In this document: positions 9,825-22,867 of the stretch, one piece after another | How positions within the stretch are numbered: the stretch's first letter is position 1 | How the letters are laid out: each line of letters starts with the position of its first letter | DNA from: Vanrija pseudolonga | Lineage: Eukaryota > Basidiomycota > Tremellomycetes > Trichosporonales > Trichosporonaceae | Assembly (NCBI RefSeq): GCF_020906515.1 | Contig: NC_085850.1 | Span: 3,844,001-3,908,000 of the forward strand | Direction: 5' to 3' | DNA length: 64,000 bases | Program-made: the position numbers and the translations under genes | Notes under the pieces: generated by a model | Databases searched by the model: none | What the model saw: the letters and a program-made list of their open reading frames with translations, nothing else | Told to the model about the DNA's origin: nothing

Positions 9825-11296
9825 ATGTCTTCTGCGACGGTTGAGAAGGCCAAGGCCGCCGTGGCCGCCCCAACTCCTTACAAGACGCCCGACTTCTCGC
9901 TGCGCGACTATGCCAGCTTCTTCGCGTCGGGTGGTCTTGCTGCCACGCTGTGAGTCTGTCTCCCAGTCCAGTCAATGAAGCAAACCTGACAGAACAGCTC
10001 GCATGGTGCCATGACCCGTATGTCCACTCCTAGAAGCGGGGGCTCGTTAACCTAACCCTCTTAGCCATCGATGTCGTCAAGACACGTATCCAGATCGACC
10101 CCGCCCTCAAGGGCAACTCGCTCTTGACTGCGGGTCGCAAGATCGTCGCTGCTGAGGGCCCCGGCGGCCTTTTGACCGGTTTCGGACCTACCGCGGCTGG
10201 ATACCTGTGAGTTCCAGCAATCCGAGTGCCGAGATCGCGAGCTGACGCAGTTTACAGGCTCCAGGGTGAGTTGCGCGGGGATGCACCCACGTGTGAAGGT
10301 GTAGAGGACTGACGTGGTTTCCAGGCGGTGCCAAGTTCGCGGGCTACGAGTTCTGGGTAGGTTTGATTTGGGGATGCTCGAGGCAAGGGTAGCTAACGCA
10401 TTGCAGAAAAAGTTCTTTGTGGACAAGGTTGGCTACGATGTTGCTGTTCAGCACCGCACTGCCATCTACCTGGGTTCCGCCAGTATTGCCGAGTGAGTCC
10501 AACAGCGACAACACCATCATGCCGCGTATGCGGAACCGAAGCGTGCCGAGCTCTGTGCGGAGGTGGAGCTGACGGGGCCACCTAGGTTCTTCGCGGACAT
10601 CCTCCTCACTCCCCTCGAGGCCACCCGAATTCGTCTTGTCTCGAACCCCAAGGTAAGGAGGCATAGCATGGTTGCAAGATGCGGCTAACGCGATCAGTAC
10701 GCGACGGGCCTGTTCAGTGGCTTCACCAAGATTCTGCGTACCGAGGGCGTTGGCTCCCTGTACGCTGGCTTCATCCCCATCCTCTTCAAGCAGATTCCGT
10801 TCGCCATCGGCCAGTTCACTGTCAATGAGCGTGCGACCGAGTTCATTTACAACCAGATGACCCCGGAGACGAAGGCGAACCTGTCGGGCTCTGCCAAGGT
10901 TGGTGTCACCTTGACGTCTGGTGTTATTGCTGGTATCGCCGCAGCTATCCTGAGTCAGGTGAGTACGGAGTAGATCAACAGTCTGAAGACCTGCTTACCT
11001 GCTGTAGCCTGCCGACACTCTCCTCTCCCAAATTAACAAGGGCCATGGACCCGAGGGAACCATGCTGCAGCGCCTCTGGGCGCTAGCCAAGCAGGCCGGT
11101 TTCCGTGGACTCTTCGCCGGTCTTGGCCCAAGGATGCGTGAGTAGAGCCGTGAAGGTCAGCAAAGGCCTTGACTAACGGCTCTCAGTCATGACTGCTGGT
11201 CTGGTCAGCTCCCAGTTCGTCATGTACGATGGCATCAAGAAGGCCTTCGGTGCTCGGCCCGGCATTGAGATTCACAAGGAGGAGAAGAGTGCCTAG
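9825..11296 (+). CDS. MIR1: Mitochondrial phosphate carrier
   Basis: Ten exons (9825-9949, 9998-10017, 10065-10206, 10258-10265, 10325-10356, 10407-10492, 10586-10652, 10698-10958, 11008-11137, 11187-11296) give 326 residues. The three carrier repeats carry P-x-D/E-x-x-K/R type signatures at 49-54 (PIDVVK), 147-152 (PLEATR) and 248-253 (PADTLL, the divergent third repeat typical of phosphate carriers). The protein imports phosphate with protons across the mitochondrial inner membrane for ATP synthesis. GYLLQGGAKFAGYEFWKK across exons 3-6 matches GYSMQGMFKFGLYE of known phosphate carriers and fixes the two tiny exons of 20 and 8 nt. Every junction keeps frame and uses GT-AG. Of the 29 genes only VPS34 has more exons. 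Confidence 0.93.
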
Positions 11297-11971
11297 ATTG
11301 AATAATTGGATGAGCAAGCGAGAGCAAACGTGCGACATCGTCGAACGAGACATGCTCGTGTGTGTTTGCATCTCATTGTCTTACGATGATCGCAACTTAG
11401 AACCCTCGGCTTCAGTCTGTAGACGGACAGATGACGAGATGGAAGTCCACGGATGTGCTGTTGTTGATTATCTCGTTGACGATGCTTACGCGACGTTGCT
11501 GATCAATTAGCCGTATAAATGTGCGGCTTTGGTTCCGTTCTGCGTGTAGTGAGGAGTGAAGACGACATACATAGGAAGACGGCCAGGGAAGGGGACGCGG
11601 AGCTGCCACAACGCGTGTGGTCGGTCGCGGCTGTGGCTCTAGCCTGCATCACGCGTGGCGCCTGGGCCGCAGAAGCGTTTGTTGGTTCGGGGCCTCGTCC
11701 CTGACGGACAAAGGAAACGTACGATCGTGCCACGCTCTCCGTTCAATGGCTGCTGCTGCTGCCACGCCTGCCAGCCAGCATGCCCGCGCATCGCACCCAA
11801 GCATGTATGCAAGCACATCCCGCAAAAGTCTGAAAACGCGCCGGCGCGCTCACGGCCATCTCATCCTGTTCAGTACTTAATCTCCAGGTCACCTTCTGCC
11901 CGGTCGTGTCAGAACCTCTTCTCCAGCCCTCGTCTCGTAGTCTTTCTCTCGCTCGCGTACCACTTTGAACA
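11297..11971. promoter_or_regulatory. Intergenic region upstream of ERG6
   Basis: These 675 bp hold the MIR1 3' flank and the ERG6 promoter and CT-rich leader (about 11860-11965). No coding frame is convincing on either strand. Confidence 0.4.
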
Positions 11972-13219
11972 ATGCCTGCCGCCGACGCTCGCTCCGAGGC
12001 CCGTGTCTCCAACTACACCAAGTTCTGGAACAAGGACTCGGCCAAGGACACTGAGACCGACAAGTCCAACCGTCTTGACCAGTACACCGACCTCGTCAAC
12101 GGTACGTACGCTCCTGGGCCCCAGCAGAGTGACTTATCGCTGACTTTTCCAAGGCTACTATGACGGTGCCACCGAGCTCTACGAGTACGGCTGGGGTGAG
12201 TACAGCCGTTTGGGTCTGAGATCCAACCGTCAGAGCACTGTGTCTAATGTATCCAGGCGAGTCGTTCCACTTCTGTCGCTTCTACAAGGGCGAGGCCTTC
12301 CTCCAGGCTCTTGCTCGCCACGAGCACTACCTCGCCTCCATGATTGGTCTCCGCCCCGGCATGCGCGTCCTCGACGTCGGCTGCGGTGTTGGTGGCCCCG
12401 CCCGCGAGATTGCTCGCTTCTCGGACGCCAACATTGTCGGTGTCAACAACAACGAGTTCCAGGTCGGCCGCGCCCGCCAGAAGACTGCTCGCGCTGGTCT
12501 CTCGGACAAGGTCTCGTTTGTCAAGGGCAACTTTATGGCCCTCGAGGAGCAGTTCGGCGCCAACAGCTTCGACGCTGTTTACGCCATTGAGGCTACCTGC
12601 CACGCCCCCACCTTTGAGGGTGTCTACGGCGAGGTCTTCAAGGTCCTCAAGCCCGGAGGAGTGGTGCGTTGACATGCTTGGGGTTCGTGTCGGCCTTCTA
12701 ACGTTTTCTGCAGTTCGGTGTCTACGAGTGGTGCATGACCGACGAGTGGGACGCTTCCAAGCCCGCCCACAAGGCTGTCTCCCACGGCATTGAGGTCGGT
12801 GACGGTATCGCCGAGATGCGCACCCTTCACGACGCCCGCAAGGCCCTCAAGGCCGTTGGTTTCGAGATTGTCCACGAGGAGGACCTTGCTGCCCGCCCCG
12901 ACCCCGTCCCCTGGTACTACCCTCTCGAGGGTGACATCTTCAAGGCTCAGACCCTTTGGGATGTCTTCACCGTCTTCCGCATGTCGCGTCTTGGCAAGAT
13001 TATCACCCAGAACGGTGTCTGGGGTCTTGAGAAGATCGGCTTTGTTCCCAAGGGAACTTACGACGTCGGAGAGAGCCTCAAGGTTGCCGCCGACGCGCTC
13101 GTCGAGGGTGGCCGCGAGAAGCTCTTCACCCCCATGGCTCTTTGGGTTGTCCGCAAGGTAAGCAGCCGCTCTTCACCGTGCGATGGGCTCCATCTAACAT
13201 TCTACAGCCCCTCAACTAG
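11972..13219 (+). CDS. ERG6: Sterol 24-C-methyltransferase
   Basis: Five exons (11972-12101, 12154-12195, 12257-12663, 12714-13157, 13208-13219) give 344 residues. The enzyme transfers a methyl group from S-adenosylmethionine to C24 of zymosterol or lanosterol in ergosterol synthesis. Family blocks seen are [19 protein letters not shown] near residue 45-63, the SAM-binding LDVGCGVGG at 96-104, and the sterol-methyltransferase block IEATCHAPT. The C-terminal half matches the sterol methyltransferase C domain and ends WVVRKPLN. The protein is slightly shorter than the yeast enzyme, mainly at the N terminus. The last exon is only 12 nt (three codons and the stop). It lies between MIR1 and the convergent uL13m gene. 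Confidence 0.96.
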
Positions 13220-13459
13220 AGAAGCTTTAGGCTATGTTGTCACGTTACTCCACCTTATGCATACCGTAGATGATGATTACAGAGGCAACTCACAACTGGT
13301 CTCGAATGTGGCTTACGAGGCCCATGGCGCGCAACCTCAACCTCCTTGACAAGAAACCACACTGGGACGTTTTCCTGCTCCAGCACCCCCTCGAGGGATC
13401 ATGCATTGGAAGTCAATGAGTGCTATAAATGTTACATTTGTCGAGACAGAATCTAGTGC

Positions 13460-14103
13460 CTATGGTGAGGGTTTGTCTCCCGAGTTCTTCGCCACTTCAT
13501 CGCGCCATGTCTTGACAGCATTTTGCGTGTAGTGAGAGGGCGCAGCACCGGGGAAGATCTTGAGACGCTCCAGTCGGCGGTCACGGAAAGTGTTCTTTGG
13601 CAACATGCCCGAGACGGCGCGGCGGAGGACCTGACGGTGGTTAGCATGGGCCATGGCGCTCCAACGCGCCCCATACTCACGTCCTCGGGTCTACGCTCCA
13701 TAACGCGCGTGATGGGAACCTCCTTGAGGCCGCCCATGAATCCCGAGTGATGCCTGTAGATCTTGTCGCGCGCCTTGTTGCCCGACAGGCGAACCTGGAG
13801 AATGTCCGAGACGACAACATAGTCTCCCGCGTCCACTGTGGCAGAGTCAGACCCGAGCTCTTCACATTCACGGCACCAGTTTATCTACATACCAGCGGGG
13901 TCATAGGTCGGCTTGTGCTTGCCCATGAGAACCCAAGCAATACGGCTGGCGAGGTTTCCCAAGACGCGGTCCTGGGCCGAGGTGTGGTGCCAGACCCTGG
14001 TAAGAGCGAGAGCGGTCTGCAAGAAGCATGGTCAATGCACGGCCATAAACACGGACACCTGTGTGTCCTAGGACCGACGCACCTTTCCTTTTGACGCAGA
14101 CAT
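13460..14103 (-). CDS. MRPL23: Mitochondrial large-subunit ribosomal protein uL13m
   Basis: Four exons on the reverse strand (14083-14103, 13893-14016, 13681-13835, 13460-13630) give 156 residues. ALTRVWHHTSAQDRVLGNLA, MGKHKPTYDP, DAGDYVVVSDI and VSGMLPKN are the conserved uL13 blocks. The RVWHH start and the short basic N terminus match the mitochondrial form (yeast MRPL23), not the longer cytosolic L16. It sits on the mitoribosomal large subunit. The first exon holds only seven codons. Its ATG lies 259 bp from the SmD2 start in a divergent promoter. Confidence 0.93.
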
Positions 14104-14362
14104 TGTGTTGGTGTCGAGTAGGCTACCAACGCAGCTTTCGATATCGATTGTTAAAAGTGGACTGATCTCGACGGACTCACCCGGCACGAGGTCAACTGAA
14201 ATCAGCCAGACTCTGAGGGCGCCACTCGATCCAAACCCCGAATTACCGATTATCTCTCTGGTTGTTACTGAAGTCGGTCGTTATTCAACTTCAAGTCATT
14301 TGTTGATAGCTTGCTCCAACCTCCATCCATCCAGTGCTCGAGTGCAATCGTCGCCACTCACA
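14104..14362. promoter_or_regulatory. Divergent promoter MRPL23 / SMD2
   Basis: These 259 bp separate two start codons on opposite strands, so both core promoters must lie here. A pyrimidine-rich leader precedes the SMD2 start. No clear TATA element is seen. Confidence 0.5.
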
Positions 14363-14930
14363 ATGAGGTGAGTAGCCATGGGCCGCGGGACTCTTGGAGT
14401 GCGAATCAGTGACTGACGCCCAACAGCCAGTACCAGTCCGTCCCAAAATCCGAGCTCGACGAGTCTCAAGTCCGCGAGCTTGAGGAGTGGGAGATCTCCC
14501 AAGGCCCTCTCTCGGTCCTGCAGCAGGCCGTCCGCAACCAGAGCCAGGTTCTCATCTCCTTGCGAAACAACAAGAAGCTCCTGGCCCGCGTCAAGGCGTT
14601 TGACCGCCATGCCAACATGGTTCTGGAGAATGTGAAGGAGGTGGGTTGTTTGTTGTTCATATTCAACAACCCATGTCCTCAATTGCTGACCTCGACTTCT
14701 TAGATGTGGGTCGAGACGCCGAAGGGCAAGAATGCCAAGCCCGTGAGCAAGGACCGCTTCATCTCGTGAGTGTCGGCAATCGTTTGCTGGTTGTGCGCGA
14801 GATGCTGACGTTGTGAAGGAAGATGTTCCTCCGCGGTGACTCGGTTATTCTGGGTAAGTTGTTGGCTTGTTGCTGGGGCTTTCTTGGTTGTGCGTGTTCT
14901 GACACTCCAGTTCTGCGCAACGCGGCATAA
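14363..14930 (+). CDS. SMD2: Spliceosomal Sm protein D2
   Basis: Five exons (14363-14367, 14427-14640, 14704-14765, 14819-14853, 14911-14930) give 111 residues, the usual length of SmD2. The Sm1 motif reads [20 protein letters not shown] and the rest includes [14 protein letters not shown], followed by the Sm2 motif [15 protein letters not shown]. The protein forms part of the heptameric Sm ring around U1, U2, U4 and U5 snRNAs. The first exon is only 5 nt (ATGAG), so the initiator Met and two bases of the second codon are cut off from the remainder by a 59-nt intron. The phase and the conserved start of the Sm fold make this junction firm. Confidence 0.93.
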
Positions 14931-15255
14931 AAGTGTAGGATGGTCAAGATAGATGGGCGGCGACCCGATACCCCGCGCCAATGGTCGCTCGCAGATGCAA
15001 TCCAGCTGTATTCTTCTAGTGCAGTCCGCTGGCTGCTCACCGCTACCGCCCTGGAACTGTGATCACGGGCGCCAAGAGGACCGGTTGATGTCTGGAAACT
15101 TGCACGAAGAGCGGGTGGCAACTAGCCGCTACACGCTCAGGCCACACACTATGTCGTGCGATCGATCGTCGCTCCTGTCCAGTCTCTTCTTGCATGGCTG
15201 TCTACTAACACACTGTTGTACATCGGATACCAGTCTTGGAGATGGTGGTTCAAGT
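14931..15255. other. Convergent intergenic region
   Basis: These 325 bp lie between the SMD2 and RFA3 stop codons. No gene is seen. It should contain both 3' ends. Confidence 0.4.
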
Positions 15256-15787
15256 TTACGCAAGGACACCGCTGCCCTTTGACGAGTGAGAGTACTCGAC
15301 AACGGCGTTGACGGCGTTCATGTCGAGACTGTTGCCAAGGTTGATGCTGGTGAGGGCACGGATGGAGAGGTCTTCCTTGACGTTGCCAATGATCTCGACA
15401 TAGGTGCCTTCAATGTGCATGTCCTGTAGACGTTAGTGGGGCTGATGGCAAGGGAAGGATGCGTTGTCACATACACGCGAGAGGAGGACACCGATCTGAA
15501 TGAAGTGTGTCAACAACTAGCCGTTACATTGTTTGAGAGCACTTACCTCGCCGCCATCGCTGGCCTCGACAGTCGCGGTGTCGCCCACGAGATTGAGAAC
15601 CTTGGCTGTGAGGCGAACGACCTGACCGCGGTGCTCGCTCAGGTGCTTGGAGTTGACGCGAGCTGTTCGTGTCAGCGTGTGCATGGCCACCAGGGACGCC
15701 AATCGAAGTGCGCGCTCCCCGAGGTAGAGGACGATGATCCTGTGACGCGATGCGCTCACCTTCTGGACCCAGCCTTGATGAGGACAT
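15256..15787 (-). CDS. RFA3: Replication protein A 14-kDa subunit
   Basis: Four exons on the reverse strand (15760-15787, 15547-15662, 15475-15495, 15256-15423) give 110 residues, a normal size for RPA3. The start MSSSRLGPEARVNSKHL matches the conserved ARVN-S opening. The OB-fold strands follow (VVRLTAKVLNL, DTATVEASDGGE, GTYVEIIGNV). The protein is the smallest subunit of the RPA heterotrimer, which binds single-stranded DNA in replication and repair. The third exon is 21 nt. For its donor I chose GTATGT at 15474-15469 over GTGTAT two bases earlier because only it keeps the DMHIEGTYVEIIG frame. Confidence 0.88.
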
Positions 15788-16088
15788 GATGGAATTGGTG
15801 AGTGGGTGTTGTTGAGAAGAGGCAACTGTTGATGAGTGAGGAAGGTTGACAAGTAGTGTCTGCAAGTCCAGTCATCTCGACGACGCGCACAAGCACGACG
15901 CGTTCACCGCACAAAGATACACACGCGATATGAGGGATTTTGATCCCGCGGCCTGGCCACTCACCCAGATGCGGCACGTGACTTCCAAAAAGTCTGCATC
16001 TCGGCACCTCCAGAGGCTCCAGAGGTGGAGAGAGCTGCTCAGTACCTTTGTGTGTGAACCACTTACACACCTTCAACAGCCAGTAAAC
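15788..16088. promoter_or_regulatory. Divergent promoter RFA3 / LYAR-like gene
   Basis: These 301 bp separate two start codons on opposite strands, implying a shared promoter region. No recognised operator is seen. Confidence 0.45.
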
Positions 16089-17140
16089 ATGGTCTCCTTT
16101 CAGTGAGCCGGTCGACGGTAGAGTGAGGCTCGCTGTGCTAATGCCCCCAGGTGTGACGGATGTGCCGACACGGTCAAGAAGCCGCAGCTCGACAAGCACC
16201 GGCAGCGTTGCTGGGCGTCGTTCACCTGTCTTGGTGAGTTACTTGGTACACTGGGGTGCACTGGACGCTGGTTTGGCAGTTACTAACACGGGCATCAGAC
16301 TGCTCGACCACATTCCAGAACCAGGAGTACAAATCGCACACTTCGTGCATCAGCGAGGCCGAGAAGTACCAGGGAGCTCTCTACAAGGGACCCCGCAAGG
16401 GCCAGCAGCAGCAACAGCCGAGCAACAACAACTCGGCCAAGGCCACTCCGGCGACTTCCTACACCAACACTCCGGCCGACTCGCCAGCGCCATCAGAGTC
16501 GGGTGCCAGCGGCATTCACCCTTCGCGCCTGAACCAGATGCAGAGCGCCGAGCCCCGCGGCTCGTTCTCGCCACGGGGGCGTGGAGCCTTTGCCCAGCGC
16601 GGCCGGGGAGGCTTTGGCGCTGGACGAGGGGGCTACGTCAAGGTCTCGATTACTGGCGAGAATAGGGCGGTCCCCGAGAGCGGCATGAGACAGTGGGGCT
16701 CGGCCCCAGCTTCGGACAACGAGTCAACACCCGCTCCCGCGCCTGCCTCGAGCGGTGAGCCCGAGAAGAAGAAGAAGCGGAAGGGCGGTGACAAGGGCGG
16801 AACCGGCTCAAAAGCCAACTCCAAGTCGAAGCCCGCTGTGCGCGCTCCAGTGGAGGAGCCTCAGGCTGCTGAGCCTTCGGCCAAGAAGCGCAAGTTTGAG
16901 GATGGCGAGGCGTCGACTGCCGCCAGCGCTTCGTCCACACCAGCACCACCATCGGACAAGACGCTCAAGAGGTTGAAGAAGCACATGTCCAAGCTCGAGT
17001 CCTCGTCGGCCGAGGGCATTTCATTGTCACAGTGGCTGGAGCAGGTCGCTCAAGGCAAGGAGAAGACTGTGGACCAGTCGGACGTCCTGGCAGGTCTCAA
17101 GGTCGCCTTCACTGGCGGCAAGTGGCAACTTACAGTGTAA
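16089..17140 (+). CDS. LYAR-type C2HC zinc-finger nucleolar protein
   Basis: Three exons (16089-16102, 16151-16233, 16299-17140) give 312 residues. The N terminus holds the paired LYAR fingers: Cys6, Cys9, His21 and Cys25, then Cys31, Cys34, His46 and Cys49. The spacing matches the family (CDGCADTVKKPQLDKHRQRC and FTCLDCSTTF). The middle is Gln/Asn-rich and then Arg/Gly-rich (GRGAFAQRGRGGFGAGRGGY, about 140-160), an RGG-like nucleic-acid binding region. Two Lys-rich clusters (EKKKKRKGG, AKKRKFEDG) are likely nucleolar localisation signals. LYAR-family proteins act in ribosome biogenesis and rRNA processing. The first exon carries only 14 coding bases. Confidence 0.85.
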
Positions 17141-17222
17141 CAAGTAGCATGCATATACTTCTGATTCCATGATTCCTAGAAGGTACAAAGGGGTATTTGC
17201 TATTGCACTTCACGTCTAGAAA

Positions 17223-20200
17223 CTATTCAACTGGCAGTGCCGGTAAAGGCTTCTCGGTCAATTGTTTATGATTGACCTTGTCCTCTGGGTCCTCTTTAAC
17301 CGCCGCTGGCGGTGAGGGTGCCGGAGGTGCTGCAACCGGTGGTGTTCCGGTGGGGGAGGGTCGACCCTTGGACCTGTCGATTCGCAAGCGGCTAGCAACC
17401 GCTCGTGCGTTTGCTTGCGGCCCAATTTGGAAGGCCAGCTTGGTCTCTGCTGGGTCTCGCACGTCGGAGCCCTTCCACCGACGCCATCCGTCAAAGTCGA
17501 TGAGGGCCTGAAAGCAAGTCAGCACGAACGATTACAGACACACATCCCGAACCTACCTGCATGCAGCCCCACTCGATCGTCTTCCTCTCCAACCACTTTA
17601 GTGACACGGGCTTCGTCAAGAAATCATTGCAGCCCGCTGCAAGAGCCGCCACTCGGTCGGTTTGGAGAGAGGATGCGGTCAGGGCGACAATGATGACCGC
17701 CGAACGGAAAGGCGATAGAGGTGCTGTGTCGATTGCAGACTTGGCATGATCGCTGACTGGTGTACTCGGGAAGACGCCAATATTCTGACCTCTCTCGAGT
17801 TTTCGGATCTCTTTGGTGGCTTCAATACCGTCCATGACAGGTAGTTGAATGTCCATCTGGTGGGATGATCAGCCAGGTGTCCACTTGGGCCACGCACCAA
17901 AATTAGATGGAATCCGCCAGTCTTCCACTTCTCGACAGCCTCCACGCCATCCTTCGCGGTTTGGTGCTTTATCTTCTTCTTTCGGAAGAACATGCTCAGA
18001 ATATTCTGGTTGATGGGGTTGTCTGATAGTCAGCAATGTAGGAGCATCACCCAAGACTCACCCTCAACGATGAGGACGTTAATAGGAGGCACCACGACGT
18101 CCGACTTGGCGCCACGTGTGAGGGAACGTGTGAGGGACTTCTTCTCACTGATGTCTGGCAACGGCTTGCCGTTGTGTTGAGCCGAGCCGTCACCAGCGTG
18201 GCGCTTGGTGATAGTCGATGACCGGCCTCGCCCTCGAGCGACGATGGGTTTGGCATCTGGAGCGGCAGGCAAAGTCTTGCGGCGAGATTGAGAGATTTGC
18301 GCTCGCCCGGCCTCCAACCCTGCCGAGTCGTCTGTTGCGGTTGAAATGGCGGACGCACGACGGCTTGGAGCCGGAGAGCTAGTCGGTGATGTTGCAGCAG
18401 TGCCACCATCTGTCTCCGCGGAGTGCCTTCGGTTGCTACCCTTGCGACGTAAACCTTCAGGGTGTTGAGCTGATCCACCACTGGCAGGTGGTTCGAAGAA
18501 CATGCCAAACGGCCGCCCATCGGGACTCTGCATCACCACTCCCGAGGCACCAGAGGATTTACCGTTTGTTGCACGCGAGAAGTACTCGGCCGCTGGTGTG
18601 GTCTCAATGTCGCCCAGTGGAGTCGACAATGGAATCTTGAGGGCATCTCCGCGTGGCGTCACGCCCATGGGCGGTGGGAGCTCGGCCAGAGGCGTCCGTG
18701 ATGACCTAGGGGTTGGCGCCTGAACATCAAGGCCGTTTACCCCATCGAAGAATCCGGTCTGCGTTGGCCCCAGAGCAGGTCGGCTGCCGGTAGTTACTAT
18801 CGGGGAACGAGGGCTCGTGGCGATTGGCGAGAATGCGGGATCAACCAAGGGTTGCCGCACCGCAGTAAATAGTGCGGTAAGAAAGCGCCGTGGGCCGACG
18901 GGTTTGGGTACCACGATCACCTCGATATGGTTGGCGACATCTGAGCTGGCGAGGAGGTCGCGAACTTGCCGATACTTCTCCAGGCCGGTGAAGTGAATCA
19001 CAGTGGGCATCGTCGCTTGTCGAATTCCATGGGTAGATTTGCCGCTTCGGGTCAAGTTTGGCCGTTTCAACGATCGTTGGCGATTCAAAGGTGGTGCTTC
19101 CAGTTTCAAGCGTCCTAGCTCCCTTCGAAGCACCCCGATATCGCTGTCAATGAGGATAAACCGCGGGGCCGCCACAGGCTGGGAGGTAGGGAGAATGTCC
19201 GCCTCCAATGGAATGAGGGAAACATCAATTCCCCAGGCTCTAAGATAGCCTGTGAGGTGTCGCGCGAAAATGCTCGAATGGCTGGCGTGAAGATGAACCC
19301 CACGGCCCCGCAAGGTCTCTGCGAAGTCGGACAGCTCCCCTAAAGTGGGCTCTCGAGGGAGGCGAATATCCGAGTAAGGCTGTCGACTTGCCTCTTCCTC
19401 TTGTGACAATTCTACGGGTTCCAATATTGGCCGGCCAGGTGGCAGGACGGTTGACAGCTCATAGGCGTGTCGTGCGAGCCCGAAGGTGGTGGGGGAAGTC
19501 GGTGCAGCGTTCGTTTTGAGTGAAGCGCTAGCCTGTCTCAGCAATCGCGTGGATAGGACTGTGTCGAACTTTGGCGTTGCGGCCTCCTTCTGTTCCACCA
19601 ATCTGGTGAATGGGTTCAACTCCGCCCTAGGGGTTGCAGCATTGGAGTCGATGGTTTGAGATATGTTGTGGACAATCTCGAAAGTGCACAACGTCGGCTC
19701 GTCCGCCGATCCAGCGGGAGGTGATGGCAATATCCTGCTTGGTGATGATGGATGGCCGCCACCACCACCACCAAGGCTTTGGGGACGCCGCTGACCCTCC
19801 CAATCTAAGACTGGTAGCGAGTCGCGTCTGGAGGTCGCCGGTGACTGTGGGTACACGTGGAGACCAAGCTCAATAGTATCTCCTTTGTTGGCAACGAGGA
19901 GGATCTGTCGGAGAACCTGCGGGTTAGTCGATTGGCTGAAGGCAAACACATACGTGAGAGAGGGCGAAACCTAGAGCTTCCCGGTCTCCATTGACGCTGA
20001 AGTGCTTGATCCCAACATCGCCGTGAAAGAGAACGAGCTCGACCTCTGATTGAGCGGCCTCTCCACCGAGCTGATCGGCCACATTTTGAACGAGCTCCCC
20101 AACATCGAAGTCCTCAATAACCGAGGCAGGACTGCCTTGGCCATCCACCATTGTCCCCAGATTTGCCGACAAGTAATTGAGGCCGCGCATTGAAGAGAGC

Positions 20201-20982
20201 AGAGCGGAAACCGATGTAACCGGTACTTGGATGGCGCAGCCCGAGTACTGTTCTTTGGCGTTATCCAGAAGATGAGGTGGAGACACGTTCAGAATAGTCT
20301 GAATGGCGGTCTGCAGCGAATCGACCAATTCCACCGACACTGAGTGCACTGGATCGACTCTCATACCAGCCGGTGGGCGAGGTTCCAGTGGTTGCCGCAG
20401 TAGCCCTGTACGGCTAGGTAATGGAGACGACACTGCTCGATTGAATGTCCCTCGTTCGGCACTCGAGGACTGTCCAGACGTTGAGGGAGGCTGCTCACTG
20501 ACACCCCGGGGGAGGACGATGACGGGAGCGGACGCCGTCATTGCGGCAACGGTCGCAAAGTCATTGTCGTCTCCGGAGGAGCTGGAACTAGACTGCGCTC
20601 CGAAAGGATCTTCTGAGAACGACCTGGTTCGTTCAAACGGATCTGGCCTACTGATGGGGTGGCCTGCCGGTGGCCAAGCAAAACCCTGGTGGCCCGATAA
20701 CGATGATGATGAGGAGGAGGAGAGCTGCCCATCAGCCCATGGCCTTGAATCACCATGAACACTCACGGGAAGTGTGGTGTCAGTGTGACCGTCGCCGGCG
20801 GTACGAAATCTGTCCGTGGAGCAATCCTTTGGGGACAGTTCAAAAGCTGATGGATCCATGGAGTGACTGATGGGTGATTCTGCCCAACTTGGCGGGACGG
20901 TGATGATGGCCGATGGTTGGGAAGCCGGTACTTTGCCCGGCCCCGATGTATCCGTGTCTACCTTGAGTGGTGGTTGTGACAT
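17223..20982 (-). CDS. SSK1: Response regulator of the HOG pathway (Ssk1)
   Basis: Five exons on the reverse strand (19954-20982, 18062-19916, 17898-18022, 17557-17856, 17223-17507) give 1197 residues. The receiver domain starts near 957 (VLIVEDNPINQNIL). The phosphoacceptor is Asp1005 in LILMDIQLPVMDG and the conserved Lys is Lys1085 in FLTKPV. An extra loop between helix 2 and strand 4 (about 1028-1053) is typical of fungal Ssk1. The 950 residues before the receiver are Ser/Pro-rich and mostly disordered, with a more conserved block around 325-480. Ssk1 takes phosphate from the Ypd1 phosphotransfer protein and, when unphosphorylated, activates the MAPKKK Ssk2. Its stop codon is 82 bp from that of the LYAR gene. 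It lies directly downstream of the MAP kinase gene on the same strand. Confidence 0.92.
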
Positions 20983-21393
20983 GACGGAGAGGGGCAGTAT
21001 CTGTCGTGTCGGTAGACTAGACGTCGCGATGCGCGACGGGTGAAGGCCACATGCAGGACCGTGTGGAGGTGAGTGAGTGGGTGCGAGTGTTGTACAACAA
21101 GGCTTGGGGTAGAGTGAGAGAATGAGAGTGAGACATGCCGCACACCTTAGTTTGACACTGACTGGTCGAGGTGGGTGGTGGTGGGGTGGTGGGTGGATGG
21201 GTGGATGTCGTCAGGGACAATGCAAGACCTGGCTGGCTGGCTGCCCGCCCTGGCTAATTGATTCGGAATCAAAAACGACAAGGGCCATTTACTTAGCCGT
21301 GCAGAGGTGAAGGGGGTCATCAAGGCATTAACATCACAAGGCATACTGGACAGACAATCTGCAACCTCTCCACCTCCCTTCTCGTCCTCGTCC
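20983..21393. promoter_or_regulatory. Region between SSK1 and CPK1-type MAPK
   Basis: These 411 bp lie upstream of SSK1 and downstream of the MAPK stop. They include GGGTGGATGGGTGGATG repeats near 21189-21205. No gene is seen. Confidence 0.4.

Positions 21394-22867
<1,474 letters not shown>

Noticed and set aside
10321-10345. Possible frameshift in MIR1 because the frame changes several times
   Set aside because: All changes are explained by GT-AG introns with branch sites. The joined protein is complete.
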